From: Ferruginibacter paludis
GTDB taxonomy: Bacteria; Bacteroidota; Bacteroidia; Chitinophagales; Chitinophagaceae
Direction: 5' to 3'
NCBI RefSeq assembly: GCF_030409685.1
Contig: NZ_JAUFQJ010000023.1
Location: forward strand, 38,697-102,696
DNA: 64,000 bases
The position numbers and the translations under genes were made by a program. Positions 16,510-24,852 of the stretch are shown one piece after another; the first letter of the stretch is position 1, and each line of letters opens with the position of its first letter. The notes beneath the pieces are model-generated. The model searched no databases and was not told the DNA's origin. It saw nothing but the letters and a program-made list of their open reading frames with translations.

Positions 16510-17493
16510 CTATTTTTTCTTAATAAATTCCTTAGGCAATTTATACAATTCTTCCTGCGGGAGCGATTTAAAATACTCGTAAGTAATCTTTAATCCTTCG
16601 GCACGATTTACAGTAGGCTGCCAGCCGAGAATTTCTTTTGCCTTTGTAATATCCGGTTGACGTTGTTTAGGGTCGTCTGTAGGCAAGGGCTTATAGATAA
16701 TTTTTTGTGATGTGCCTGTTAGCTTTATAATTTCTTCCGCAAAATCTTTTAAAGAAATTTCATCCGGATTGCCAATGTTAACAGGTTGCTCATGATCGCT
16801 CATTAACAGCCGGTAAATGCCTTCCACCAAATCAGCCACATAACAAAAACTCCTTGTCTGACTTCCATCACCGAACACCGTTAAATCTTCCCCTCTCAAT
16901 GCCTGCCCAATAAATGCTGGTAATGCACGTCCGTCATTGAGGCGCATTCTTGGTCCGTATGTATTGAATATTCTTACAATCCTTGTTTCCAGGTGGTGAA
17001 AAGTATGGTAGGCCATGGTAATAGCTTCCTGGAATCGTTTGGCTTCATCATATACACCCCGTGGTCCTATGGGATTTACATTGCCCCAATATTCTTCCGT
17101 TTGGGGATGAACCAAAGGATCGCCATACACTTCGCTGGTACTTGCTACCAACATTCTTGCTCCTTTTGAAAGGGCAAGTCCGAGGCAGTTGTGGGTACCA
17201 AGTGAACTAACTTTTAAAGTCTGGATAGGTATTTTTAAATAATCAATCGGGCTGGCTGGTGAAGCAAAATGAAGTATGTAATCGAGTGGGCCGGAAACAT
17301 GTATAAATTTAGAAACATCATGATGATAAAACTCAAATTCTTTTAACTTAAAAAGATGCTCGATGTTTTTTATATCACCGGTGATCAGGTTATCCATTCC
17401 GATAACATCGAACCCTTCTTTTATAAACCGGTCACACAAATGTGATCCTAAAAAGCCAGCAGCTCCCGTTATCAATACCCTTTTGTTTGCCAT
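16510..17493 (-). CDS. UDP-glucuronate decarboxylase (UDP-xylose synthase)
   Basis: The enzyme converts UDP-glucuronate to UDP-xylose. The 327-residue SDR shows VLITGAAGFLGSHLCDRF, YILHFASPASPIDYLKIP (the SPASP signature of UXS), LVASTSEVYGDP with GVYDEAKRFQEA (Tyr-x-x-x-Lys), and RIFNTYGPRMRLNDGR. Its substrate is made by the UDP-glucose dehydrogenase gene directly upstream (146 bp gap), so the two give UDP-Glc to UDP-GlcA to UDP-Xyl. The product would feed glycan assembly by transferases that are not encoded nearby. Confidence 0.92.
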   Translation of the reverse strand: MANKRVLITGAAGFLGSHLCDRFIKEGFDVIGMDNLITGDIKNIEHLFKLKEFEFYHHDVSKFIHVSGPLDYILHFASPASPIDYLKIPIQTLKVSSLGTHNCLGLALSKGARMLVASTSEVYGDPLVHPQTEEYWGNVNPIGPRGVYDEAKRFQEAITMAYHTFHHLETRIVRIFNTYGPRMRLNDGRALPAFIGQALRGEDLTVFGDGSQTRSFCYVADLVEGIYRLLMSDHEQPVNIGNPDEISLKDFAEEIIKLTGTSQKIIYKPLPTDDPKQRQPDITKAKEILGWQPTVNRAEGLKITYEYFKSLPQEELYKLPKEFIKKK

Positions 17494-17638
17494 ATTACTC
17501 GTTTAAAGTCTGATTTTTTATATTTATGTTGGATATCTTATTTTTGAATAGCCGTTGGTGATCTCTTCTTAACTTGAAAAATCTTATATAGATTAAAGCT
17601 GCTTCTATATCAGCCACGGTAATTTAGAAATCATCCAT

Positions 17639-18970
17639 TTAGCTATTTTGAACAATTGCTTTTCTACCAATACTTACATAGTGATACCCCAGGTCTTCCA
17701 TCTGTTTTAAATCAAACAAATTACGTCCGTCAAAAATAGCTTTGTTCTTTAACAGGGATGTTATCTTTTTAAAATCCGGTGTTCTGAACTCACTCCATTC
17801 TGTTGCAATTACCAATGCATCAGCATCTTTCAGCGCATCATACTGGCTTTCTACAAAAGTAATCTTATCCCCTACCAGCTGCTTCACATTGTTCATAGCT
17901 TCGGGATCAAAGGTAGCCACTGTGGCACCGGCCTCTAAAAACGCATCAATTAAATATAAGGCTGGTGCCTCTCTGATGTCATCTGTATTAGGCTTAAACG
18001 CCAATCCCCACAATGCAATTTTTTTTCCTTTCAGGTCATTATTAAAGTAAGATTTTATTTTTGGCACCAGGTGAAGTTTTTGTTTTTCATTCACTTCCAT
18101 TACTGCATCGAGTATTTTAAAACTATAATCAACTTCAATAGACGATTTTGCCAGTGCCTGCACATCTTTAGGAAAGCAACTACCTCCATAACCAATGCCC
18201 GGAAATAAAAAGCGCCGGCCAATGCGTTCGTCACTGCCAATTCCTTTCCGGACCATGTCTACGTCAGCGCCCAACAGTTCACACAACTGTGCAATTTCAT
18301 TCATGAAAGTTATTTTGGTTGCTAAAAACGAGTTGGCAGCATACTTTGTTAACTCAGCACTTTTTTCATCCATAAAAATTACCGGGTTGCCCTGGCGTAC
18401 AAAGGGTGCATATAAATCATTCAATACTTTTTTTGCCTTATCTGAAGAAGTGCCAATAACTACCCTGTCTGGCTTCATAAAATCATCTACCGCAACACCT
18501 TCTCTTAAAAATTCAGGATTGCTCACAATATCAAATGTTCCTTCAATGCCTCCATTGTCAAGCAATGCCTTTTCTACCTTTGCGGCAGTACCCACAGGCA
18601 CCGTGCTTTTATCAATAATTATTTTATAATCTCCTGCTTTTATAAGGGCGCCCAAATCTTTTGCAACACCTAATATATATTTTAAATCCGCACTTCCATC
18701 TTCTCCGGGAGGTGTTGGTAATGCAAGAAAAATAACCTGGGCATCTTTTATCCCATCTGCAAGAGATGTTGTAAACTGCAACCTTCCTTCACGCTGGTTT
18801 CTTAAAAATATTTTTTCCAGCCCGGGCTCGTAAATTGTTATTTTTCCTGAAGACAATTTGTCTACTTTGGTCTTGTCAATATCCACACACACTACTTCGT
18901 TTCCTGTTTCTGCAAAACAGGTTCCGGTTACAAGGCCAACATAGCCTGTTCCTACAACTGCTATCTTCAT
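17639..18970 (-). CDS. ugd: UDP-glucose 6-dehydrogenase
   Basis: It oxidises UDP-glucose to UDP-glucuronate with two NAD+. The 443-residue protein has VVGTGYVGLVTGTCFAETG, IFLALPTPPGEDGSADL, IIDKSTVPVGTA, VSNPEFLREGVAVDDF (typical of UDP-Glc dehydrogenases), the catalytic Cys in GIGYGGSCFPKDVQAL, and LAFKPNTDDIREAPA in the UDP-binding C-terminal domain. It lies 9 bp after the DegT aminotransferase and upstream of the UDP-xylose synthase, and is probably transcribed from the promoter at 20126-20155. Confidence 0.95.
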   Translation of the reverse strand: MKIAVVGTGYVGLVTGTCFAETGNEVVCVDIDKTKVDKLSSGKITIYEPGLEKIFLRNQREGRLQFTTSLADGIKDAQVIFLALPTPPGEDGSADLKYILGVAKDLGALIKAGDYKIIIDKSTVPVGTAAKVEKALLDNGGIEGTFDIVSNPEFLREGVAVDDFMKPDRVVIGTSSDKAKKVLNDLYAPFVRQGNPVIFMDEKSAELTKYAANSFLATKITFMNEIAQLCELLGADVDMVRKGIGSDERIGRRFLFPGIGYGGSCFPKDVQALAKSSIEVDYSFKILDAVMEVNEKQKLHLVPKIKSYFNNDLKGKKIALWGLAFKPNTDDIREAPALYLIDAFLEAGATVATFDPEAMNNVKQLVGDKITFVESQYDALKDADALVIATEWSEFRTPDFKKITSLLKNKAIFDGRNLFDLKQMEDLGYHYVSIGRKAIVQNS

Positions 18971-18979
18971 AATTAATGT

Positions 18980-20107
18980 TTAGTTTATATAGTTTAAGAT
19001 TTTAGATGCAATAAATGTTTGCTGTTCTTCATCCAGCTCGGTATGAATTGGTAACGAAATCACTCTTTCAGTTAACCAGTCCGTAGTTGCAAGCTGGTAA
19101 TTTTTTCCGCCAAAGGCGTCAAACATTTTCTGTTTATGACAGGGCACGGGGTAATATATCATTGAGGGAATTCCATTTTCAGCCAGGTACTTATTTAATC
19201 CATCCCGGTCAACGTTGTTTAGCGTTAATGTGTACTGATGAAAAACATGTTTACAATACGAAGCCCGGAACGGAGTAGTTATTTGCTTATAACCTGCAAA
19301 AGCGTTGTCATAAAAATCAGCTGCCTTTGTCCGCGACGCGATGTATTCATCCAGGTGCTGTAATTTAATGTCAAGAATAGCAGCCTGTATCGCATCTAAT
19401 CTTGAATTGCAGCCCACCATTTCATGATAATATCTTTTGCTTTGCCCATGTGCTGCAATCATTTTTAATTTTTCTGCTAACGCATCGTCATTGGTAAATA
19501 TTGCCCCCCCATCGCCGAATGCACCCAGGTTTTTCGACGGATAAAAAGAGGTACATCCAATATGTCCGATGCTGCCGGTTTTTACTATCTGCCCATCACC
19601 AAATGTATAATCACAGCCTATTGCCTGGGCATTGTCTTCGATAACAAAAAGGTTATGTTTTTTTGCAATCGCCATAATCTGCTCCATCTCAGCCGCATGC
19701 CCATACAAGTGCACAGGAATAATGGCTTTTGTTTTAGGGGTAATGGCCTTTTCCAGCGCTTCCACATCCATACAAAAAGTCCGTTTATCAACTTCTGTAA
19801 AAACAGGTTGCAGGTGCAGCAATGCGGCCGCTTCTACCGTAGCTATGTAGGTAAACGACGGGGTAATTACTTCATCACCAGGGTTAAGTCCTAATGCCAT
19901 CATAGAAATCTGCAAAGCGTCGGTACCATTGGCGCAGGGAATAACATGCCTTACGCCGTTGTATGCAGCCAGGTTTGCCGCAAAATCATTTACCACTTTC
20001 CCCCCGATAAACTGACTGCTTTCCATCACACTCAACACAGCTGCATCCACCTCTGGTTTTATTTTCAGGTACTGTGTTTTTGTATCAACCATCTGCAGAG
20101 GCCTCAT
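18980..20107 (-). CDS. DegT/DnrJ/EryC1/StrS-family sugar aminotransferase
   Basis: A PLP enzyme that transfers an amino group from glutamate to a keto-sugar nucleotide. The 375-residue product shows MVDTKTQYLKIKPEV, VIPCANGTDALQISMMAL, VIEDNAQAIGCDY, and SFYPSKNLGAFGDGGA with the PLP-binding Lys. The sequence most resembles the WbpE/DegT branch acting on UDP-3-keto-uronates or related sugars, but no matching 3-dehydrogenase or N-acetyltransferase is nearby, so the substrate is open. The start at 20107 is preferred over 20221 because the promoter -7 box (20126-20133) lies between them. First gene of the minus-strand sugar-nucleotide run. Confidence 0.85.
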   Translation of the reverse strand: MRPLQMVDTKTQYLKIKPEVDAAVLSVMESSQFIGGKVVNDFAANLAAYNGVRHVIPCANGTDALQISMMALGLNPGDEVITPSFTYIATVEAAALLHLQPVFTEVDKRTFCMDVEALEKAITPKTKAIIPVHLYGHAAEMEQIMAIAKKHNLFVIEDNAQAIGCDYTFGDGQIVKTGSIGHIGCTSFYPSKNLGAFGDGGAIFTNDDALAEKLKMIAAHGQSKRYYHEMVGCNSRLDAIQAAILDIKLQHLDEYIASRTKAADFYDNAFAGYKQITTPFRASYCKHVFHQYTLTLNNVDRDGLNKYLAENGIPSMIYYPVPCHKQKMFDAFGGKNYQLATTDWLTERVISLPIHTELDEEQQTFIASKILNYIN

Positions 20108-20125
20108 ATATAATTTTTTCGTTGG

Positions 20126-20155
20126 CAAAGATAGGGATTCAAGGGCAGTTTCAAA
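20126..20155 (-). promoter_or_regulatory. Promoter of the nucleotide-sugar gene run
   Basis: On the minus strand, TTTG (complement of 20152-20155), an 18-bp spacer and TATCTTTG (complement of 20126-20133) match the Bacteroidota -33/-7 consensus exactly. The predicted leader before the aminotransferase start is about 14 nt. It is back to back with the waaA promoter. Confidence 0.72.
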
Positions 20156-20181
20156 TTTGATCCTATAGTAATAGCAACTGA

Positions 20182-20210
20182 TTGTATTTGAATTTTTGCT
20201 GTTAGCTTTG
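20182..20210 (+). promoter_or_regulatory. Promoter of waaA
   Basis: TTG at 20182-20184, an 18-bp spacer and TAGCTTTG at 20203-20210 match the Bacteroidota consensus. The predicted transcript starts about 10 nt before the TTG start codon of waaA. Confidence 0.65.
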
Positions 20211-20225
20211 TTGTAAAACAACTAA

Positions 20226-21473
20226 TTGGGCACCTTTCTTTATAGCATTTTCCTCTCGCTTTATATCGCGGGTCTTAAAATTTTATCACCATGGAATGCT
20301 AAGGCAGGACTGTGGGTTTCGGGCAGAAAAAAATTTCCGGGAATCACGTTTCCGCGTGATAATAATATAAAAACGGTATGGATGCATTGTGCCAGCCTGG
20401 GGGAATTTGAACAAGGCAGACCCGTACTTGAATTGTTAAAAAAACAAAACCCGTCATTAAGAGTGGTGCTTACTTTTTTTTCGCCCAGTGGCTACGAAGT
20501 CCAAAAAAATTACACCGGGGCAGATGCTGTTTTTTATTTGCCCATCGATAGTAAAGCCAATGCTGACAAAATGATTTCTATCATTCAGCCCTCGCTGGTT
20601 TTATGGGTGAAATATGAGTATTGGTTTTTCTATTTGCAGGCTTTTAAGCAACATAATATTCCGGTTTTATTGGTATCCGGCATCTTCAGAAACAGGCAGC
20701 CATTTTTTAAATGGTATGGTGGGATGTGGAAAAAAATTCTGCCGAGTTTTACGCATTTTTTTGTTCAGGATGAAGCATCAAAGGAATTACTTACCAAAGC
20801 GGGATTTGCTAAAAATGTAACCGTAAGTGGCGATACCAGGTTTGACCGTGTGATCGAAATTGCAGCACAGTTTACACAGGTTCCAATGATACAAAGTTTT
20901 TGTGGCGAAAATAAAGTTATCGTAGCAGGCAGCACCTGGGAGGAGGATGAAGCTGAATTAATTCATTATGTAAAGGCCAATCCGCAGATAAAATTTATCC
21001 TGGCGCCGCATGAAATTGATGCGGATAACTTAGAAGACGTTCAGAAACAATTCAGCGGAGCAGTACTTTATTCACAGTTGAAAGATGCCCCCGGTGTTAC
21101 AACAAATGTTTTGATCATCGATAATGTAGGCATGCTTTCCCGCCTGTATTTCTATGCTGATATAACCTATGTTGGTGGCGGATTTGGAGGCGACGGCGTA
21201 CACAATGTGCTGGAAGCAGCAGTGTTTGGAAAGCCTGTAATTTATGGGCCTGAGTTTGAAAAATTTATTGAGGCCATTGAGCTTACTAATTGTGGCGGAG
21301 GCATCAGCATTAACAGTGCCCTGGAACTGGAGGCTGAACTAAATAAATTGTGGGAAAACAAAACATTATTAGAGACAACCGGTAAAGCAGCAAAAACTTA
21401 TGTGTATTCCAATGCCGGCGCATCAAAAAAAATAGCAGATTTTATTCAGGCAAATCGTCTCCTGATCAGTTGA
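20226..21473 (+). CDS. waaA: 3-deoxy-D-manno-octulosonate (Kdo) transferase WaaA
   Basis: WaaA attaches Kdo to lipid A at the inner face of the cytoplasmic membrane, an essential step in LPS core synthesis. The 415-residue protein has an N-terminal membrane anchor (FLYSIFLSLYIAGLKIL) followed by KAGLWVSGRKKF, VWMHCASLGEFEQGRPVLE (Glu catalytic region), LTFFSPSGYEV, LVLWVKYEYWFFYL and the C-terminal GT-B lobe with VGGGFGGDGVHNVLEAAVFG and PVIYGPEF. The start is TTG at 20226: an in-frame stop lies immediately before it and the next ATG is well inside the domain. Its 3' end overlaps the converging hypothetical gene by 28 bp. Confidence 0.94.
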   Translation: MGTFLYSIFLSLYIAGLKILSPWNAKAGLWVSGRKKFPGITFPRDNNIKTVWMHCASLGEFEQGRPVLELLKKQNPSLRVVLTFFSPSGYEVQKNYTGADAVFYLPIDSKANADKMISIIQPSLVLWVKYEYWFFYLQAFKQHNIPVLLVSGIFRNRQPFFKWYGGMWKKILPSFTHFFVQDEASKELLTKAGFAKNVTVSGDTRFDRVIEIAAQFTQVPMIQSFCGENKVIVAGSTWEEDEAELIHYVKANPQIKFILAPHEIDADNLEDVQKQFSGAVLYSQLKDAPGVTTNVLIIDNVGMLSRLYFYADITYVGGGFGGDGVHNVLEAAVFGKPVIYGPEFEKFIEAIELTNCGGGISINSALELEAELNKLWENKTLLETTGKAAKTYVYSNAGASKKIADFIQANRLLIS

Positions 21474-22174
21474 TCAAACTGCTGCACAATCCGGTTATCT
21501 TCCGACCAGCCTATCTTGATTTTTAACTCCCGCTTGATCCAGTATTCTGCTTCAGGCCAGATGGTAAAACTGTTAATTGTTTTTATACTACGTTCGTACA
21601 TTGCTTCATCTCCTCTAAATAATTCACTGATAAATAAAAAGCGGTCGTTAACACCAATTGCTTTTTTAAGGTCCTTCACGGGGCCATCACTTAGTTTAGA
21701 ACTCAGCTCTTTAAAAGATTCTCTCAAGGTATCGTTCAAAGATATTTTTTCAGTGGCTACAGCTTCGTTGATTTCTCTTTTTGGGGCAGCAACCGGTTGG
21801 TGAATGAATGTTGGAATTTCATCAATCGGCTGGTACTGAACAGTTGGTTTATTGGTAGCGCTGATATGTTGCATAACAGACGCATTGCGTTTTATCTCTT
21901 CAAGCTCCGCTTCCATAGCGGCTTCATCTACCTGCAGCACTTCTACTATTTTTTCTTGCTGAACATCTGATGATGCTGATCTTGGTTGTGGATTTTGCAT
22001 TGGCATGGATACTGTTACCAGTTTGCTGGTTTGCGTCGGTTGCATTCCCTGCACACGCATTAATTCATGGCGCATCATTTCTACTGTGAGCAATATTTTT
22101 TCCGGAGGAAATTTTTGAGTTACTTGTTGTTGCAGCTGCTGCAAAAGTGTTTCCACTCTTTCCATAAATACCAT
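21446..22174 (-). CDS. Conserved hypothetical protein of Bacteroidota
   Basis: The 242-residue protein is soluble with no signal peptide. An N-terminal helix rich in Gln (VETLLQQLQQQVTQKF) leads to a low-complexity linker, and a compact C-terminal segment follows (about residues 140-240: SLNDTLRESFKELSSKL, IGVNDRFLFISELFRGDEAMYE, INSFTIWPEAEYWIKREL). The IGVNDRFLFISELF motif is one I have seen in uncharacterised Bacteroidota proteins. Function unknown. It converges with and overlaps waaA by 28 bp, and is divergent from tdk. The start could also be the ATG at 22165. Confidence 0.7.
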   Translation of the reverse strand: MVFMERVETLLQQLQQQVTQKFPPEKILLTVEMMRHELMRVQGMQPTQTSKLVTVSMPMQNPQPRSASSDVQQEKIVEVLQVDEAAMEAELEEIKRNASVMQHISATNKPTVQYQPIDEIPTFIHQPVAAPKREINEAVATEKISLNDTLRESFKELSSKLSDGPVKDLKKAIGVNDRFLFISELFRGDEAMYERSIKTINSFTIWPEAEYWIKRELKIKIGWSEDNRIVQQFDQLIRRRFA

Positions 22175-22204
22175 TATTTGTTAATAAGCAATTACAAAGA
22201 AATT

Positions 22205-22212
22205 TAGTTTTG
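22205..22212 (+). promoter_or_regulatory. Possible -7 box (TAGTTTTG) for tdk
   Basis: TAGTTTTG matches TAnnTTTG. A TTTG lies 24 bp upstream at 22177-22180, slightly beyond the preferred spacing. The leader would be about 70 nt. Confidence 0.35.
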
Positions 22213-22287
22213 ACTAATGCCTTAAAAGGGCAATCTTTGCAAACATTCAAAATAAAGTTACAAACTCAATCTCTAAAAAATATATAA

Positions 22288-22854
22288 ATGTTTATTGAGC
22301 CAAATTTAAAAGGCGGGCGGGGTTCTATTGAAGTGATTTGTGGAAGCATGTTTAGCGGAAAAACTGAAGAACTCATCAGGCGTTTAAAGAGGGTAAAAAT
22401 AGCCAACCTCACTTACGAAATTTTTAAACCGGCCATAGATGTACGCTACGACCAGGTAAATATTGTAAGTCATGATACCAATTTTATTCAGAGTACACCG
22501 GTTGAAAGCTCACAAACAATTTTGCTGCTCGCAGGTGAGGTTGATGTGGTAGGCATTGATGAAGCACAATTTTTTGATGCGGAAATTGGTAACGTGTGCG
22601 AACAGCTGGCACTGCGGGGCATAAGGGTAATAATTGCGGGGCTGGATATGGATTATACTGGGAAACCATTTGGCCAAATGCCCAACCTTTTAGCCATTGC
22701 AGATTATATAACTAAACTGCACGCCATCTGTGTAAAGTGCGGTAATATCGCTAATATCAGTTACCGTAAAACTGCCGCGGCTGGACAGGTGGTACTAGGT
22801 GAAAAAGACATATATGAACCCCGTTGCAGGATATGTGCCCTGCTGAAAGACTAA
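22288..22854 (+). CDS. tdk: Thymidine kinase (type II)
   Basis: It phosphorylates thymidine to dTMP in nucleoside salvage. The 188-residue product has the P-loop GSMFSGKTEELIRRL, the Walker B/DE region VVGIDEAQFFD, the lasso region with YRKTAAAGQVVLGEKDIYEPRC, and the structural zinc site CVKC (residues about 150-153) with CRIC near the C terminus. All expected family residues are present. A single gene between the hypothetical protein and ccmB. Confidence 0.96.
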   Translation: MFIEPNLKGGRGSIEVICGSMFSGKTEELIRRLKRVKIANLTYEIFKPAIDVRYDQVNIVSHDTNFIQSTPVESSQTILLLAGEVDVVGIDEAQFFDAEIGNVCEQLALRGIRVIIAGLDMDYTGKPFGQMPNLLAIADYITKLHAICVKCGNIANISYRKTAAAGQVVLGEKDIYEPRCRICALLKD

Positions 22855-22953
22855 CCTCCATTTCAATATTGAGGCGGGGTTCTTTATACTAAAAATAATA
22901 AATTCCTAACACGCAGTTTGAAAACCTGATTTATAAATAAGCGCTACATTTTA

Positions 22954-23607
22954 ATGAAAACAATTTTTGCTTTATTAAAAAAAGACTTACTGCTGGAGCT
23001 AAGGCAGCAGCATAGCTTTTATGGCATATTGTTATATGTAGCGTCTACTATATTTGTATTATACCTGTCCCTCAGTAACCCGGAGCCGGATGTATGGAAT
23101 GCGTTGTTTTGGGTGATACAATTGTTTGTTTGTGTAAATGCCGTGGCCAAAAGTTTTTTACAGGAAAGCCGTGGCCGCATGCTTTATTTTTATTCTATTT
23201 CTGGCGCCAGGGAATTTATCATAGCCAAATTAATTTACAATATCATTTTAATGCTGCTGATGAGCATGATGAGCCTTGGGCTTTTTTTCCTGCTATTAAA
23301 AAATCCACTTGATAAACCCCTTGTTTTTTTAGGTATTGTATGTCTGGGTAGCATTAGTTTAAGCCTCGTGTTTACATTACTTGCAGCCATTGCAGCCAAG
23401 GCGCAACAAAATGCAGCCCTGATGGCCATCCTGGGTTTCCCTTTAATTGTGCCTCAGTTATTACTGGTAATCCGTTTGTCCAAAGCAGCTTTTGGCGAAC
23501 AGTTCCGGACAGGAGCAGTTTTAAATTTAACCGGCCTTATTGTGGGGCTGGATATTATGGTGCTTATATTGTCCATTATTTTATTTCCATTCCTGTGGAA
23601 AGACTAA
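22954..23607 (+). CDS. ccmB: Haem exporter protein CcmB
   Basis: CcmB is the membrane part of the CcmAB ABC complex used in c-type cytochrome maturation. The 217-residue protein has six predicted membrane helices and family motifs LLKKDLLLELRQQHSFYGIL at the N terminus, KSFLQESRGRMLYFYSISGAREFIIAKLIYN and AIAAKAQQNAALMAILGFPLIVPQLLL. ccsA and a CcmD-type gene follow on the same strand. The ATPase CcmA is not encoded in the window. Confidence 0.93.
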   Translation: MKTIFALLKKDLLLELRQQHSFYGILLYVASTIFVLYLSLSNPEPDVWNALFWVIQLFVCVNAVAKSFLQESRGRMLYFYSISGAREFIIAKLIYNIILMLLMSMMSLGLFFLLLKNPLDKPLVFLGIVCLGSISLSLVFTLLAAIAAKAQQNAALMAILGFPLIVPQLLLVIRLSKAAFGEQFRTGAVLNLTGLIVGLDIMVLILSIILFPFLWKD

Positions 23608-23702
23608 GCATTGAGCTCCCCTCTCTATACCCGTTATAGTTTTAAAAATTATCACCCAATAAAGGCAGCTTTCCCCTAAATTTGCCTTCTTATTATTTAA
23701 AA

Positions 23703-24380
23703 ATGCGTAAAAGCTGGTGGAAGATATTAGCGGTAGTATTATTGATTTACACTTTTACCGCTGGATTTTTAATACATATACCCCATATCGGTAATTTAAA
23801 GGAAACTGCCCGTAATCTTTTTTTTCATGTTCCCATGTGGTTTGGTCAAATTACCCTGCTCAGTATTTCCCTGGTATACTCCATTTTATATTTACGTACG
23901 CCTGATTTAAAGTATGATATTTTTGCAGTATGCTTCGCTAAAACCGGTATTTTAATGGGCATATTAGGATTGGTTACCGGATCCATTTGGGCCACTTACA
24001 CCTGGGGATCGCCCTGGAGCAACGACCCCAAACAAATTGGCGTTGCCATTGCCCTGCTGATTTATTTTGCCTACCTGGTGCTGAGAAATGCAGTACCTGA
24101 TATTGACAAACGGGCTAAAGTAAGTGCGGTCTACAACATCTTTGCCTACTTTATTTACATTCCCTTAATAATGATTTTACCGAGAATGGTGGAGTCTTTA
24201 CATCCCGGCGGCAAGGGTGTTGAAGGCAACCCCGGTTTAAACGGTGCAGATCTTGATGCCAATATGCAACTGGTATTTCTGCCGGCAGTAATTGGCTGGA
24301 CTTTACTGGGCGCCTGGATCAGCACTTTAAATATCAGGATTGAATTAATCAGAGATAAAAATTTACTCAATGCGGAATAA
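23703..24380 (+). CDS. ccsA: Cytochrome c biogenesis protein CcmC/CcsA
   Basis: It handles haem at the membrane surface for attachment to apocytochrome c. The 225-residue protein has about six membrane helices and carries the tryptophan-rich haem-binding WWD-type segment in the Bacteroidota form (WATYTWGSPWSNDPKQIG), with histidines in FFHVPMWFGQI and SLHPGGKG. A longer TTG-started frame from 23682 exists, but the -7 box TAAATTTG (23677-23684) overlaps it, so the ATG at 23703 (MRKSWWKILAVV) is chosen. The stop overlaps the next gene by 11 bp. Confidence 0.92.
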   Translation: MRKSWWKILAVVLLIYTFTAGFLIHIPHIGNLKETARNLFFHVPMWFGQITLLSISLVYSILYLRTPDLKYDIFAVCFAKTGILMGILGLVTGSIWATYTWGSPWSNDPKQIGVAIALLIYFAYLVLRNAVPDIDKRAKVSAVYNIFAYFIYIPLIMILPRMVESLHPGGKGVEGNPGLNGADLDANMQLVFLPAVIGWTLLGAWISTLNIRIELIRDKNLLNAE

Positions 24381-24588
24381 AATTTATTACCTGTTGCTAA
24401 GCGTACCAGCACTTTTGTTTAGTTCAAATCTGTTTGCCCAGATGAGTGATAATGAGCAAACAGGGATGCGTAGTAATGGAAAAATTTATGTAGTGCTTGC
24501 TGTTTGCATAACCATACTGGCCGGGCTGCTTTTATACGTTGTAAGTATAGACAGGAAGATAGGCAAAATTGAAAAAGAAAACGGGTAG
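24370..24588 (+). CDS. CcmD family small membrane protein
   Basis: The 72-residue protein has an N-terminal hydrophobic signal-like segment (YYLLLSVPALLFSSNLFAQ), a short polar stretch (MSDNEQTGMRSNG) and one membrane helix (IYVVLAVCITILAGLLLYVVS) ending in a charged cytoplasmic tail. This is the form CcmD takes in Bacteroidota, where it helps the haem handling complex. It starts 11 bp inside ccsA, showing translational coupling, which supports the assignment despite its short length. Confidence 0.8.
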   Translation: MRNKIYYLLLSVPALLFSSNLFAQMSDNEQTGMRSNGKIYVVLAVCITILAGLLLYVVSIDRKIGKIEKENG

Positions 24589-24852
24589 CAACTGCCTGCC
24601 CCATTATTGTGTTTACTGATTTTAAGCCTTCCTAAATTAGTCCACTTCCTTTGCAATAAATTTAATACAACAGAGTTATTTATAATACAGTTTCGAGCTG
24701 ATTACTTATGTATCAGATTAAAAAATACTTTCAACAGTAAGCTGGTTGTGAAATCTTTTTACAATCAACCCCAAGCACCACACAGGAAAACTTCAATAGC
24801 TGCCTGCCAGTTGCTATGATTTATTTACGATTGCATCATTTAAACAAAAATT

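Noticed and set aside
22852..22892. Terminator after tdk (AACCTCC..GGCGGGGTT region)
   Set aside because: Arms pair poorly and the T-run is interrupted; too weak to list.
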